Assembly (NCBI GenBank): GCA_965657645.1
Contig: CBFHOS010000014.1
Coordinates: 1-43,539 of the forward strand
DNA length: 43,539 nucleotides
Source of the DNA: CBFHOS01 sp965657645
GTDB lineage: Bacteria; Pseudomonadota; Alphaproteobacteria; Puniceispirillales; Puniceispirillaceae
Direction of reading: 5' to 3'
Positions 15,501 to 24,615 of the stretch are shown here, piece by piece. Position 1 is the stretch's first letter. Each line of letters begins with the position of its first letter. The notes beneath the pieces were generated by a model. It had not been told where the DNA came from. It searched no databases and worked only from the letters and a program-made list of their open reading frames with translations. The translations under genes and the position numbers were made by a program.

Positions 15501-18500
15501 CTAGAGCAGGGAAATCATATCCTGCAGCAATGTTTTACAAATCGGCGGGCGCAAATCAGGGGCTGGCAAGGTTTGTTTCACAATAAGCTTGTGATCAGCC
15601 CGCAATTGGACCCTACCCGCCTGTGACGCGATCCAGCCAATCAATTGATCCGGCCGGGCAAAGCTATTGTCTCTAAACGAGATCGCGAGTCCCTTTGGCC
15701 CAGCGTCAATCTTTTCAACATTCGCCAATTTACAGAGCTGTTTAATCTCGATCACGGCAAAGAGGTTACGCACCGGTTCTGGCAACGGACCAAAGCGATC
15801 AACCAATTCCGCTAGCATAGAGGATGTCTCATCGGCCTCGGTGAGGCCCGCAATGCGCCGGTATAGCGACAGACGCACGGTAAGATCGGCGACATAGGTT
15901 TCGGGAATACGAACCTCCATCCCCAGATTGATCTGCGGCGTCCATTCCAATTTGGCATCATCTTCATCGCCATCATTACCGCCTGATTTTGCGGCATCAA
16001 CGGCTTGGCGCAGCATTTCTTGATATAGTTCGACGCCAACCTCGCGCACATGGCCAGATTGCTCGTCACCAAGCAAATTACCTGCCCCCCTGATATCCAT
16101 GTCATAGGACGCCAGCGTAAAGCCAGCCCCCAACGTATCGAGGGTTTGCATTACCTCTAGCCGGCGGCGCGCTTGCGGCGTTAACAGCCTGTTTGGATCG
16201 GATGTCAGATAGGCATAGGCACGTTGACGCCCCCGCCCCACACGACCGCGCAATTGATATAGCTGGGACAGGCCAAACATATCGGCGCGGTGAATAATCA
16301 TTGTGTTGGCGGACGGGATATCAATTCCGGATTCAACAATATTGGTGGAGAGCAGGATATCAGCCTCACCATCGGCAAAGCGCGTCATCACCGTATCAAG
16401 TTCGTTCGGCGGCATCTTGCCATGCGCCGATAGGATCCGTGCCTCTGGCACCAGCTTGGTTAGCCGTTCATAGACGCGCTGCATATCGTCAATGCGCGGG
16501 CACACACAGAAAACCTGACCACCGCGGAATGTCTCGCGCTGGATTGCCTCACGCAGGACAATGCCATCCCACGGCCCAACAAATGTACGCACCGCCAACC
16601 GGTCAACCGGCGGGGTCGCAATCAATGACATTTCGCGCACACCCGACAAAGCCATTTGCAATGTCCGTGGTATCGGCGTTGCCGAGAGGGTCAGCACATG
16701 CATATCGCCGCGCAATTCCTTGAGCCGTTCTTTCTGGCCAACGCCAAAATGTTGCTCTTCATCGACAATCAACAGGCCAAGATTGTTAAAGCTGATGGAT
16801 TTAGCCAATAGCGCATGGGTACCAACGACAATCTGAACATCACCACTGGTAATACCTTCCTTGATCTCTTTGGCTTCGGCGGTTGATGTCATGCGTGACA
16901 ACACCCCGACCTTTAGGGGGAAGCCAGCAAACCGTTCTTTAAATTGCTTGCCATGTTGACGGGCTAGCAAGGTTGTTGGTGCGACCACCGCCACCTGAAA
17001 CCCGCACATCGCCGCGATGAAGGCCGCCCGTAAGGCAATCTCCGTCTTGCCAAAACCAACGTCTCCACAGATTAGCCGGTCACTAGCTTTGCCCGATGCC
17101 AGATCCTCGACCACATCAGCAATCGCATTGAGCTGGTCCTCGGTCTCAGCATATCCAAAGCGCGCGCAAAATTCGGCATAGGGACCATCACTAATGGAAA
17201 GTGGCTCTGCTCTGGCGGTATGGCGCTGGGCGGCAATCTTGATCAATTGCTCGGCCATAATCCGCACGCGCCCTTTGATTTTGGCAACGCGGGCCTGCCA
17301 TGCCGCCCCACCAAGGCGATCAAGCTGGCTATCAGTGCCAGCATTGCCATAGCGCGACAGCATTTCGATATTTTCCACTGGCAGGTAGAGCTTATCACCG
17401 CCGTGATAAATCAATTGCAGGCAATCATGCGCATCGCCAGAGCTGTTAATGATCACCAGCCCCTCATAGCGGCCAATACCATGCTCGGCATGCACCACAA
17501 GATCGCCGGTTTCTAGCGAACTGACCTCACGCAGAAAATCATCGCCTTTGATCCGCTTGGCTTGCGGGCGTGATAGACGCTGGCCAAATATATCGGTTTC
17601 GGTAATGACCAAGAGGCCACTACTCTGGAAACCGCCATCAAGGCTCCATATCATTAAGAACAGACCGGGGCCGGATATCTCGCCAATGCCATTAACGCGT
17701 TTAATCACGCCGACACCCACATGGGCCGCCAGCAATTCTTCGAGGCGCACCGCCGCACCCTCGCTTGCCGCCGCCAATAGAATGGGGCGATTTAATCCTT
17801 TGCGCTCGCTAGCGATGGCTGCGGCCACATCTTCGATCGCACTTTGTCCTGCGGCGCGGGCACGGGCAAAGACCAAACCGGCGCGGCCACCGGCATCGCA
17901 CGACTCTCCCGGCTTTTCGCCGTCAGGGCTGGCAAATTGCAACATCCGGCTAGCCGCGGCAAAAACCTGTTCGGCCTCGTCACGACCCAAATAGAGCCGG
18001 TCCGCGGGTAATGGGCGGTAGGGCGATGCCCCTTCCTCACCAGATGCGGCGTCACTGCGGGCATTGAAGAAATCTTCAATCTGGTCAAAGCGGGCATTGA
18101 TCGCGGCGTCGCCTTCGTGATCCAGAACAATATTCCAGCCATCACAATAATCTAGAACGGTGCTGAGGCTCTCGTGAAACAGCGGTAGCCAATGTTCAAT
18201 GCCCGGATGCATCCGACTGGCCGAGACGGACTCATAGAGCGCATCACGGCTTGCCTGTGCGCCAAATGCGGCGCGATAACCGGTGCGAAACCTCTCTACT
18301 GTCTCGTCATCCAACCGTAATTCGGCCACCGGACGCAAGATCAACCGGTCTAGCGGCCCCGTGCTACGCTGGGTTGCGGGATCAAAACTACGGATTGTCT
18401 CAACTTCATCGCCAAAGAAATCCAGACGCGCCGGTACACTGGCGCCGGGAGGAAACACATCAACAATACCACCGCGCACGGCAAATTCACCGGTTTCACG

Positions 18501-18950
18501 GACGGTATCGGTGCGCAAATAAGACCGGTTCGCCAAAAATTCTGCAAGGGCCGATGGACCCGTTTCCCCGCCCGGTGCAATCACTAGCGAGCTATCGGCA
18601 AAATATGAAATCTGAGGAACCCGCTGTAGGATCGCATTAACCGTGGTCAGCAAAAGCTGTCCTGCGCCACCCGCCAAGGCGGCAAGGGCCTCGATACGCT
18701 GGCCAACAAGCCCGCCTTGAGGCGATAGCCGGTCAAACGGCAAGCAATCCCATGCTGGCAAAACAAGCATATCAATATCGGGGTTCAAACGGCGCAACCC
18801 ATCCCCAATCGCCGCCATTCTCGCATCATCACGGGCCACGTAGACAATCCGCTTGCCATCGCCCACCATCTGGGCAAGAGCCAGAATATTGGCCCCGTCA
18901 GGACACCCCCACAATTTAGGAGTGGTATCAATTTTATTAATAAATTCCAT
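15501..18950 (-). CDS. mfd: Transcription-repair coupling factor
   Basis: Mfd displaces RNA polymerase stalled at DNA lesions and recruits UvrA. The 1149-residue protein has the full architecture: UvrB-like N-terminal module, a RNA-polymerase-interacting CarD-like domain beginning at VVHAEHGIGRYEG (about 483-495), the RecG-type translocase with Walker A GDVGFGKTE (about 625) and DEEQHFGVGQ (about 727), a helicase C domain with ESGIDIPSANT and QLRGRVGRG, and the C-terminal TRCF domain (TPQINLGMEVRIPE onward). The start is 3 bases after the sdhE stop, so the two are translationally coupled. All key motifs are intact. Confidence 0.98.
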   Translation of the reverse strand: MEFINKIDTTPKLWGCPDGANILALAQMVGDGKRIVYVARDDARMAAIGDGLRRLNPDIDMLVLPAWDCLPFDRLSPQGGLVGQRIEALAALAGGAGQLLLTTVNAILQRVPQISYFADSSLVIAPGGETGPSALAEFLANRSYLRTDTVRETGEFAVRGGIVDVFPPGASVPARLDFFGDEVETIRSFDPATQRSTGPLDRLILRPVAELRLDDETVERFRTGYRAAFGAQASRDALYESVSASRMHPGIEHWLPLFHESLSTVLDYCDGWNIVLDHEGDAAINARFDQIEDFFNARSDAASGEEGASPYRPLPADRLYLGRDEAEQVFAAASRMLQFASPDGEKPGESCDAGGRAGLVFARARAAGQSAIEDVAAAIASERKGLNRPILLAAASEGAAVRLEELLAAHVGVGVIKRVNGIGEISGPGLFLMIWSLDGGFQSSGLLVITETDIFGQRLSRPQAKRIKGDDFLREVSSLETGDLVVHAEHGIGRYEGLVIINSSGDAHDCLQLIYHGGDKLYLPVENIEMLSRYGNAGTDSQLDRLGGAAWQARVAKIKGRVRIMAEQLIKIAAQRHTARAEPLSISDGPYAEFCARFGYAETEDQLNAIADVVEDLASGKASDRLICGDVGFGKTEIALRAAFIAAMCGFQVAVVAPTTLLARQHGKQFKERFAGFPLKVGVLSRMTSTAEAKEIKEGITSGDVQIVVGTHALLAKSISFNNLGLLIVDEEQHFGVGQKERLKELRGDMHVLTLSATPIPRTLQMALSGVREMSLIATPPVDRLAVRTFVGPWDGIVLREAIQRETFRGGQVFCVCPRIDDMQRVYERLTKLVPEARILSAHGKMPPNELDTVMTRFADGEADILLSTNIVESGIDIPSANTMIIHRADMFGLSQLYQLRGRVGRGRQRAYAYLTSDPNRLLTPQARRRLEVMQTLDTLGAGFTLASYDMDIRGAGNLLGDEQSGHVREVGVELYQEMLRQAVDAAKSGGNDGDEDDAKLEWTPQINLGMEVRIPETYVADLTVRLSLYRRIAGLTEADETSSMLAELVDRFGPLPEPVRNLFAVIEIKQLCKLANVEKIDAGPKGLAISFRDNSFARPDQLIGWIASQAGRVQLRADHKLIVKQTLPAPDLRPPICKTLLQDMISLL

Positions 18951-18953
18951 AAA

Positions 18954-19247
18954 TTATTTAACTTCTTTGAAGTCTTTTATGAGCTTGAAAACATGGGTGT
19001 CATGCTCTGCTGGGACAGGGTCATTACCCATCACCCATGCATAGATCCGGTCATCCCCTGCCTCTAGCAGATTTTCAAAATCAGTAAGCTGGTCATCGCT
19101 GAGGGTGGGCAGATGATGCTTGGCAAAATGGCCCAGCAACAGGTCGGTTTCCTTCATTCCGGTATAGCTTGCTTGGTAAACCAACCGGCGAACACGGTTT
19201 ATTCTCTGTTCATTCACATCTGTCATTTCCGCGTCCATTCCTGTCAT
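18954..19247 (-). CDS. sdhE: FAD assembly factor SdhE (succinate dehydrogenase flavinator)
   Basis: SdhE helps attach FAD covalently to SdhA. The protein carries the family core: RINRVRRLVYQASYTGMKET with the RxxxxxxxRGxxE-like region (here Y-T-G-M-K-E rather than the common R-G-M-K-E), then LLLGHFAKHHL, LSDDQLTDFENLLE and DRIYAWVMG. The frame is open to 19346, but ATG 19247 (MTGMDAEMTD, 97 residues) fits the family length of about 90 and has GAAG five bases upstream; ATG 19226 is another option. It directly precedes mfd, a common alphaproteobacterial pairing, and is divergent from recG. Confidence 0.88.
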   Translation of the reverse strand: MTGMDAEMTDVNEQRINRVRRLVYQASYTGMKETDLLLGHFAKHHLPTLSDDQLTDFENLLEAGDDRIYAWVMGNDPVPAEHDTHVFKLIKDFKEVK

Positions 19248-19422
19248 ATGATCTTCAACTACAATAGCGCCCCATAGAGGATCCATGGTGCGTTCGGCTA
19301 TTGAGATATGGGTCAAACAGTCCAAAAGCAAGGGCGGAATAGACAAAAGACTTTATCCAATGACGCTTTGCGTTAAATTCACCATAATATGTGACACAAT
19401 GTTACCGTGGCCCACATGAAGA

Positions 19423-21567
19423 TTGAGCCAAAGATCGAGAGACAGAGAGAGAACGGCAAAATTGCATCCAAAACGCCCATCAGAGATCTTCCAGCTCTTT
19501 GCCGCCACCACAATTCTACCGGGGGTTGGCGCAAAGCTAGCGGCTGTGTTGGAAAAACGGGTCGGTCGCTATGTGATCGACGTGTTGCGGCATTTGCCGA
19601 TTGGCCTTGTTGACCGGAGCGCCCGCCCGTCTCTTGCCACTGTTCCGGACGGCTCTATCGCCACGGTCGAGGTGTTAATCGTCAAGCATGACCGCCCACC
19701 AAAGGGCGTGAGGCGACCATGGCGGGTATTTTGCGAAAATGAAACCGGAACGCTAGAACTGGTGTTTTTCCATGCGCATGACGATTATATCATGCGGCTA
19801 TTACCTGTTGGCGAGCGCCGTATCATTAGCGGCCGCGCAGAATGGTTCCAAGAACGTGTGCAGATGGCGCATCCCGACCACGTGGTAAAACCGGATGAAG
19901 CCGACAGCATGCCGACATTCGAGCCGATCTACCCGCTAACCGCCGGATTGACAGCAAAAGTCCTGCGGCGGGCGATTGCCGGCGCATTGGAGCGGATACC
20001 GGAGCTAGAGGAGTGGATCCCTGCCGAGATCATGGCGGCGCATAACTGGCCAGATTTTGCCACTGCCCTACGTATTGCGCATAACCCTAAACTAGTGACG
20101 GATTTATCACCAATGGCCCCTGCCCGTGCGCGTCTGGCCTTTGACGAGCTATTGGCCAACCAACTGGCGCTATCAATGGTGCGCCATAGCGCGTCAGAGG
20201 AAATCCCCGGCCGCTCATTCCCCGGTGATGGCAGCCTGCGCAAAGCCGTATTGGCGCAATTGCCCTTTGCCCTCACCGGTGCACAGGAACGCGCGATTGC
20301 CGAGATTGGGGTCGATTTAACCGGCGACAAACGTATGTTGCGGATGCTTCAGGGTGATGTGGGCTCTGGCAAAACCATGGTTGCGCTGATGGCGATGCTA
20401 CAAGTCGTTGAATCTGGTGCACAGGCAACATTGCTCGCCCCGACAGAGGTTCTGGCCCGCCAGCATCACAAAAGCCTGAACAAGTTCCTAAACCCTCTTG
20501 GCATGCGAATAGAATTATTGCTTGGCAAAGGGCGTAGCAGTGTCAAAAACGGCGATCCAAGCCGCACTGAAACCATTGCGGGGCTTAAAGATGGCACCAT
20601 CAGCATGGTTGTTGGCACCCATGCCCTATTATCCGAGAGCGTTGAATTTGCCGATCTGGGATTGGCGGTGGTCGATGAACAGCATCGCTTTGGCGTGCGC
20701 CAACGCATTATCCTTGGTGAAAAAGGCAATGGCGTTGATGTGATGGTGATGACCGCAACACCGATCCCGCGTAGCCTTGCCTTGACCGCCTATGGTGATC
20801 TCAATCACTCACGCCTCGATGAAAAACCGGCTGGCCGTCTAGCGATCGACACCCGCGTATTGCCGCAAGACCGGCTCGATGAGGTGGTTAGCGGTCTTAG
20901 CCGTGCGCTCGCCAATGGCAAACGTGCCTATTGGATATGCCCGCTGGTTGAGGAATCTGACAAGCTGGACATTGCCGCCGCCGAAGAACGTGCCAGCGCC
21001 CTTACCCGCGCCCTACCCGCGGTAAAGGTGGCCTTGGCACATGGTAAAATGAAGGCACCAGAGCGTGACGCCGCGATGAATGCATTTCGTGATGGCGAAG
21101 CGCAATTGCTGGTGGCGACCACGGTGGTCGAAGTCGGCGTTGATGTGCCCGAAGCCAGCATTATTGTGATCGAACATGCCGAGCGCTTTGGCTTGGCCCA
21201 GCTCCACCAGTTACGCGGACGTGTGGGACGCAGTGACGAACAATCATCCTGTCTGCTGATCTATCAAGGGCCGTTATCAGAAACCGCCGCCAAACGGATG
21301 AATGTCATGCGTGACACTAATGATGGGTTTGTGATTGCGGAAGAAGATCTGGAATTGCGGGGACCAGGTGAATTTCTTGGTCAAAAGCAATCAGGATTGC
21401 CTGAATTCGTGTTGGCGGATCTGTCTGCCCACCGCGACCTCCTCAGCCTTGCCCGCAGTGAAGCGCGTAAGATGCTCGACCAAATGCCAGCCAATAAAAA
21501 ACAGGCTGATATGGTGCTCAGCCTGTTTGAACGCGATAGCGCGGTAAAATTTCTGGCGTCGGGCTAG
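19423..21567 (+). CDS. recG: ATP-dependent DNA helicase RecG
   Basis: RecG remodels stalled replication forks and branched DNA intermediates. The protein (714 residues from 19423) contains the wedge/OB domain (about 15-280), Walker A GDVGSGKT (about 311), DEQHRFGVRQ (about 418), TATPIPRSLA, VVEVGVDVPEA and QLRGRVGRS. There is no ATG start near the N-terminus: the first available codon after a stop is TTG 19423, and TTG 19462 (then HPKRPSEIFQLF) matches the family N-terminus better and has GAGAGA upstream. Either way it starts with TTG. Its stop TAG (21565-21567) overlaps the stop of the convergent DUF502 gene. Divergent from sdhE-mfd. Confidence 0.97.
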   Translation: MSQRSRDRERTAKLHPKRPSEIFQLFAATTILPGVGAKLAAVLEKRVGRYVIDVLRHLPIGLVDRSARPSLATVPDGSIATVEVLIVKHDRPPKGVRRPWRVFCENETGTLELVFFHAHDDYIMRLLPVGERRIISGRAEWFQERVQMAHPDHVVKPDEADSMPTFEPIYPLTAGLTAKVLRRAIAGALERIPELEEWIPAEIMAAHNWPDFATALRIAHNPKLVTDLSPMAPARARLAFDELLANQLALSMVRHSASEEIPGRSFPGDGSLRKAVLAQLPFALTGAQERAIAEIGVDLTGDKRMLRMLQGDVGSGKTMVALMAMLQVVESGAQATLLAPTEVLARQHHKSLNKFLNPLGMRIELLLGKGRSSVKNGDPSRTETIAGLKDGTISMVVGTHALLSESVEFADLGLAVVDEQHRFGVRQRIILGEKGNGVDVMVMTATPIPRSLALTAYGDLNHSRLDEKPAGRLAIDTRVLPQDRLDEVVSGLSRALANGKRAYWICPLVEESDKLDIAAAEERASALTRALPAVKVALAHGKMKAPERDAAMNAFRDGEAQLLVATTVVEVGVDVPEASIIVIEHAERFGLAQLHQLRGRVGRSDEQSSCLLIYQGPLSETAAKRMNVMRDTNDGFVIAEEDLELRGPGEFLGQKQSGLPEFVLADLSAHRDLLSLARSEARKMLDQMPANKKQADMVLSLFERDSAVKFLASG

Positions 21568-22370
21568 CTTTTCTTCGTAGCCGCTTTCTTTTTCGCGCCC
21601 GCCTTTTTGGTCACGGCCTTCTTGGCAACCGTCTTTTTTGCAACCGCCTTCTTTGCACCGGCCTTCTTGGCAACGGCCTTCTTGGCAACTCCTTTGTTGC
21701 TAGCCTTTTTCGCGACTTTCTTTGCGGCGGTTGGTTCTGGCGGGGTTACAATGCCGCCGGACACAACCAACTTTACCGCCGCTTCAACCGACATCTTCAT
21801 AAAGATAACTTCTGTGCGCGGACAAAATAGCAAGAAACCAGAGGTCGGGTTTGGTGTTGTTGGTACAAACACATTAACCATGTTTTTCTTGATCAGGCTA
21901 TGCACCTCACCCTTGGTATTGCCGGTGACAAAACCAATGACCCACAGACCTTTGCGCGGATATTCAACCAGCACGACCTCACGAAACGCATCAGACTGGC
22001 TAGACACCACGGTTTCAAGGATCTGTTTAATCGCCCCATAGATCGTGCGCACAATCGGCGTACGGTGCAGGAGAGACTCGCCAATACGAATAATCCATCT
22101 GCCCAGAAAACCGGCGGCAACAGCGCCAATTACGGTGATCAGAACAACCCCGACGATCAACCCTACGCCGGGCACGTCGGAAAAGATCAACTGGCCAAAG
22201 CCCGGCAGAATGCTAGCGACCTGTCCGTCAATCAATTCGATCGCCGCCCACGTGATATAAACCGTCAACAATACCGGTGCTGTAACCAACAATCCGGTAA
22301 AGAACCAAGACCGCAAACGGCCAAAAAATCCGGGTTTGTGAGGCTGGGCTGGGGTCTGACTAGGCGCCAT
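21564..22370 (-). CDS. DUF502 family membrane protein with lysine-rich histone-like tail
   Basis: A 268-residue protein. Residues 13-105 give the DUF502 start (FFGRLRSWFFTGLLVTAPVLLT) and two membrane segments (about 22-45 and 67-92), followed by a soluble conserved domain with VEYPRKGLWVIGFVTG and VFVPTTPNPTSGFLLF. From residue 215 on is a 54-residue tail of repeated Ala-Lys-Lys blocks (A-V-A-K-K, A-G-A-K-K) with 22 lysines and no acidic residue, resembling histone H1-like bacterial tails. The function of DUF502 is unknown. The open frame extends to 22445 but ATG 22370 (MAPSQTPAQ) matches the family N-terminus. Convergent with recG. Confidence 0.88.
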   Translation of the reverse strand: MAPSQTPAQPHKPGFFGRLRSWFFTGLLVTAPVLLTVYITWAAIELIDGQVASILPGFGQLIFSDVPGVGLIVGVVLITVIGAVAAGFLGRWIIRIGESLLHRTPIVRTIYGAIKQILETVVSSQSDAFREVVLVEYPRKGLWVIGFVTGNTKGEVHSLIKKNMVNVFVPTTPNPTSGFLLFCPRTEVIFMKMSVEAAVKLVVSGGIVTPPEPTAAKKVAKKASNKGVAKKAVAKKAGAKKAVAKKTVAKKAVTKKAGAKKKAATKKS

Positions 22371-22517
22371 GATCGTCTCGTTATTTTGGTGAAAGGAAGC
22401 GCCATAATGCGACCAAGCCAGCGTGGATGCAATAGGGTCACGCAAAACTGACCAAAAGCCTCATAAATTCCTCATATTTCTGTTGCGATATTATGGTTAA
22501 CACCTAAAGTTGGGCAG

Positions 22518-23363
22518 ATGAATGACATACAAAATCCACCAAAACCCCCGACAGACACAACCAGCACGCTGGATGAGTTAGACCGGCTTATCGATGTTAT
22601 GCGCCGTCTGCGTGATCCTGAAACCGGCTGTCCTTGGGATGTGAAACAGACTTTTGAAACCATTGCCCCCTATACCATTGAAGAGGCCTATGAAGTAGCC
22701 GACGCCATTGCCAGAGGTGATCTTACCGATATCCGCGATGAACTTGGTGATCTGTTGTTGCAAGTGGTTTTTCAATCACGCATCGCCGAGGAAGCGGGGC
22801 AGTTTGATCTTGGCATGGTCGCGAAATCCATTGCCGATAAAATGGTGGCGCGGCATCCGCATGTTTTCGGTACCGATGAAGACCGCCCAACGGCGAGCCG
22901 TCAAAAGGAAATCTGGGAGGACATAAAGGCGGCCGAACGCGCCAAAAAAGGCAAGGCAGGCGTTTTGGACGATGTCGCGACTGGCCTGCCGCCGATGATG
23001 CGCGCCCTAAAGTTACAAAAGCGCGCGGCCCGTGTTGGCTTTGACTGGCCTGACTTTGCCCAATTGGTCGATAAATTGAACGAGGAAGTCGCCGAGTTAC
23101 AGGTGGAGATTGCCGCTGAACCACAGGATAAAGCAAAGCTATCTGACGAGGTCGGTGATCTGTTATTTGTCGCGGTGAATATGGCACGCAAGCTCGGAAT
23201 TGATCCAGAAACAGCTTTGACAGACTGCAATCGTAAGTTTGAGCGTAGATTTAACTATATTGAACAATCGCTTGATAAAAATAATAAATCTATCAGTGAC
23301 GCATCGTTAGATGAGATGGAGTCTTTGTGGCAAGAGGCAAAACAGCAACAGCCAACAAAATAG
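22518..23363 (+). CDS. mazG: Nucleoside triphosphate pyrophosphohydrolase MazG
   Basis: MazG hydrolyses nucleoside triphosphates to monophosphates and pyrophosphate, cleaning the nucleotide pool and affecting ppGpp-linked stress responses. The 281-residue protein has the two tandem MazG domains of the long form. The first has EEAYE (55-59) and DELGDLL (74-80), preceded by the typical LRDPETGCPWD; the second has LNEEVAELQVE and SDEVGDLLF (about 190-220). All magnesium ligands are present. The ATG at 22518 is preceded by GGGCAG. It is divergent from the DUF502 gene and its TAG stop lies inside the hairpin shared with the convergent phosphatase gene. Confidence 0.96.
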   Translation: MNDIQNPPKPPTDTTSTLDELDRLIDVMRRLRDPETGCPWDVKQTFETIAPYTIEEAYEVADAIARGDLTDIRDELGDLLLQVVFQSRIAEEAGQFDLGMVAKSIADKMVARHPHVFGTDEDRPTASRQKEIWEDIKAAERAKKGKAGVLDDVATGLPPMMRALKLQKRAARVGFDWPDFAQLVDKLNEEVAELQVEIAAEPQDKAKLSDEVGDLLFVAVNMARKLGIDPETALTDCNRKFERRFNYIEQSLDKNNKSISDASLDEMESLWQEAKQQQPTK

Positions 23364-23376
23364 GCGAAAGCCTATT
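23359..23376. terminator. Bidirectional hairpin between mazG and the IMPase-family gene
   Basis: AATAGGC (23359-23365), a GAAA tetraloop (23366-23369) and GCCTATT (23370-23376) form a perfect 7-bp stem. The TAG stop of mazG (23361-23363) and the stop of the convergent phosphatase gene (23372-23374 on the other strand) both lie within it. On the minus strand the stem runs into TTTTGTT, fitting an intrinsic terminator; the plus side has only a weak T run. Confidence 0.55.
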
Positions 23377-24187
23377 CGCCATTCCAAACCGTTGCGTGAA
23401 GATGATCCCAGATCGCCTTATCGGCGCTTGCCATATACGGCCCAGATTGCCCCGCCCGATACGGCGCACCAGTCTCGATCATTGCTGAATGACCACCGGC
23501 CTCGCGGCACAAAAGATCAACCGGCGCATGGTCCCATGCGGTGCAATTGCCATGCATCATATAATCCTCGCGGCCACTCGCAATCAGCGTTCCTTGAATA
23601 CCGGCGCTACCCGGAAAACGGCGCCCTGCCAATTGCTTCATGCGTGACTGAATCGCTGATTTGGCTGGCTCTGTCACGCCTAGCACATTGCCCGCGCCAA
23701 CCCATTCATCCCGATTTTCGGCTGTTGGGCCTGCATAAATACGGTTTTCACCGGTGGCGGTAATACAAAAAGCGCCTTCACCGGCGGCGGCGTAATAGAG
23801 CGTATCGGCCAGTTGCTGATAGATCCATGCCTGTTGCGGCACGCCGTCAAGGGTTAGCGCAATCATCGTGCAAAACCTCTCGCGGCCCTTTACAAAGTTG
23901 CTCGTGCCGTCAATCGGATCAATCGTCCACGCATGGCCAGACAGCACACGGTCGCCAGAGATGCCACTAGCCGCGCTTGCCTCCTCGCCAATAACTTCAC
24001 AATCGAAAATGGCCTGCAAACGCGGGCTGATCCACTGTTCCGCCTCAGTATCAGCGATTGTCACATAATCCGTAGCACTAGATTTCGTGCTAATCTGATC
24101 AGCATGCAGATTTTGAAAGCGCGGCAATATCAACTCTGCCGACACCTGCCGGAGTAGCGCGAACACATCGGCCTTTATATCACCCAT
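23372..24187 (-). CDS. Inositol monophosphatase family protein (possible histidinol-phosphatase)
   Basis: A 271-residue magnesium-dependent, lithium-sensitive-type phosphatase. The family metal sites are all present: GEEA (67-70), the DPIDGTSNF block (Asp90, Asp93, Gly94, Thr95) and WDHAPVDLLCREAGG with Asp219 near the C-terminus. The family includes inositol monophosphatase, histidinol-phosphatase HisN and the 3'(2'),5'-bisphosphate nucleotidase CysQ; the sequence does not decide among these, though inositol-type or HisN-type fits the motif spacing better than CysQ. It lies between hfq (same strand, 61 bases upstream) and mazG (convergent). In many alphaproteobacteria hflX follows hfq here, so the position is unusual. 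Confidence 0.85.
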   Translation of the reverse strand: MGDIKADVFALLRQVSAELILPRFQNLHADQISTKSSATDYVTIADTEAEQWISPRLQAIFDCEVIGEEASAASGISGDRVLSGHAWTIDPIDGTSNFVKGRERFCTMIALTLDGVPQQAWIYQQLADTLYYAAAGEGAFCITATGENRIYAGPTAENRDEWVGAGNVLGVTEPAKSAIQSRMKQLAGRRFPGSAGIQGTLIASGREDYMMHGNCTAWDHAPVDLLCREAGGHSAMIETGAPYRAGQSGPYMASADKAIWDHLHATVWNGE

Positions 24188-24248
24188 TTAGCCGATCCAC
24201 TTTTTGCCAAGAATTATTACAGGAGCTGTCAAACATAGCCGTCGCCGA

Positions 24249-24548
24249 TTACACACCGGCATCGTCTCCTGTTTGATCCCCTGTATGATCCCCAGTTTGA
24301 TCCCCCGTATCCTCAACGCCAATTTCCTGCAGGCTCACCGCACCGACAGGCATGATTGTAGAAATGGCGTGTTTATACACAAGTTGCACTTGTTGATCGC
24401 GCTTTAACAACAGAGAAAAATTGTCAAACCAAGTAACAATTCCCTGCAATTTCACGCCGTTCACCAAGAACACCGTAACCTGCATATGTGATTTGCGGAT
24501 GTTATTGAGAAATACTTCTTGAAGATTTTGGCTCTTATCAATGGCCAT
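24249..24548 (-). CDS. hfq: RNA chaperone Hfq
   Basis: Hfq forms a hexameric ring that pairs small RNAs with mRNAs. The 99-residue protein has the Sm1 motif (VNGVKLQGIVTWFDNFSLLLKR, about residues 29-50) and the Sm2 motif YKHAIST (58-64), with the expected N-terminus MAIDKSQNLQEVFLNNIRKS. After the Sm core (to about residue 78) comes an acidic tail of four tetrapeptide repeats (TGDQ, TGDH, TGDQ, TGDD). The open frame extends to 24680, but ATG 24548 is the start by homology and has GGAGG ahead. It lies 67 bases after trkA on the same strand. Confidence 0.97.
   Translation of the reverse strand: MAIDKSQNLQEVFLNNIRKSHMQVTVFLVNGVKLQGIVTWFDNFSLLLKRDQQVQLVYKHAISTIMPVGAVSLQEIGVEDTGDQTGDHTGDQTGDDAGV
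24261..24308 (-). repeat. Four 12-bp tandem repeats encoding the Hfq C-terminal tail
   Basis: Four imperfect 12-base units, each coding Thr-Gly-Asp-X (X = Gln, His, Gln, Asp), lie in frame at residues 81-96 of Hfq. On the plus strand the unit reads approximately GATCCCCTGTAT or GATCCCCAGTTT. The regular period suggests slippage-driven length change. Confidence 0.85.
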
Positions 24549-24615
24549 ATTATTGTCCTCCCCATAAGTAACCTTAGTGAAGGATTTGGGGGAACACAAT
24601 CTGTAGATTTGTCTC

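Noticed and set aside
24261..24308. Hfq tail repeats as a CRISPR-like array
   Set aside because: Units are 12 bases, in frame, with no spacers; they are coding repeats.
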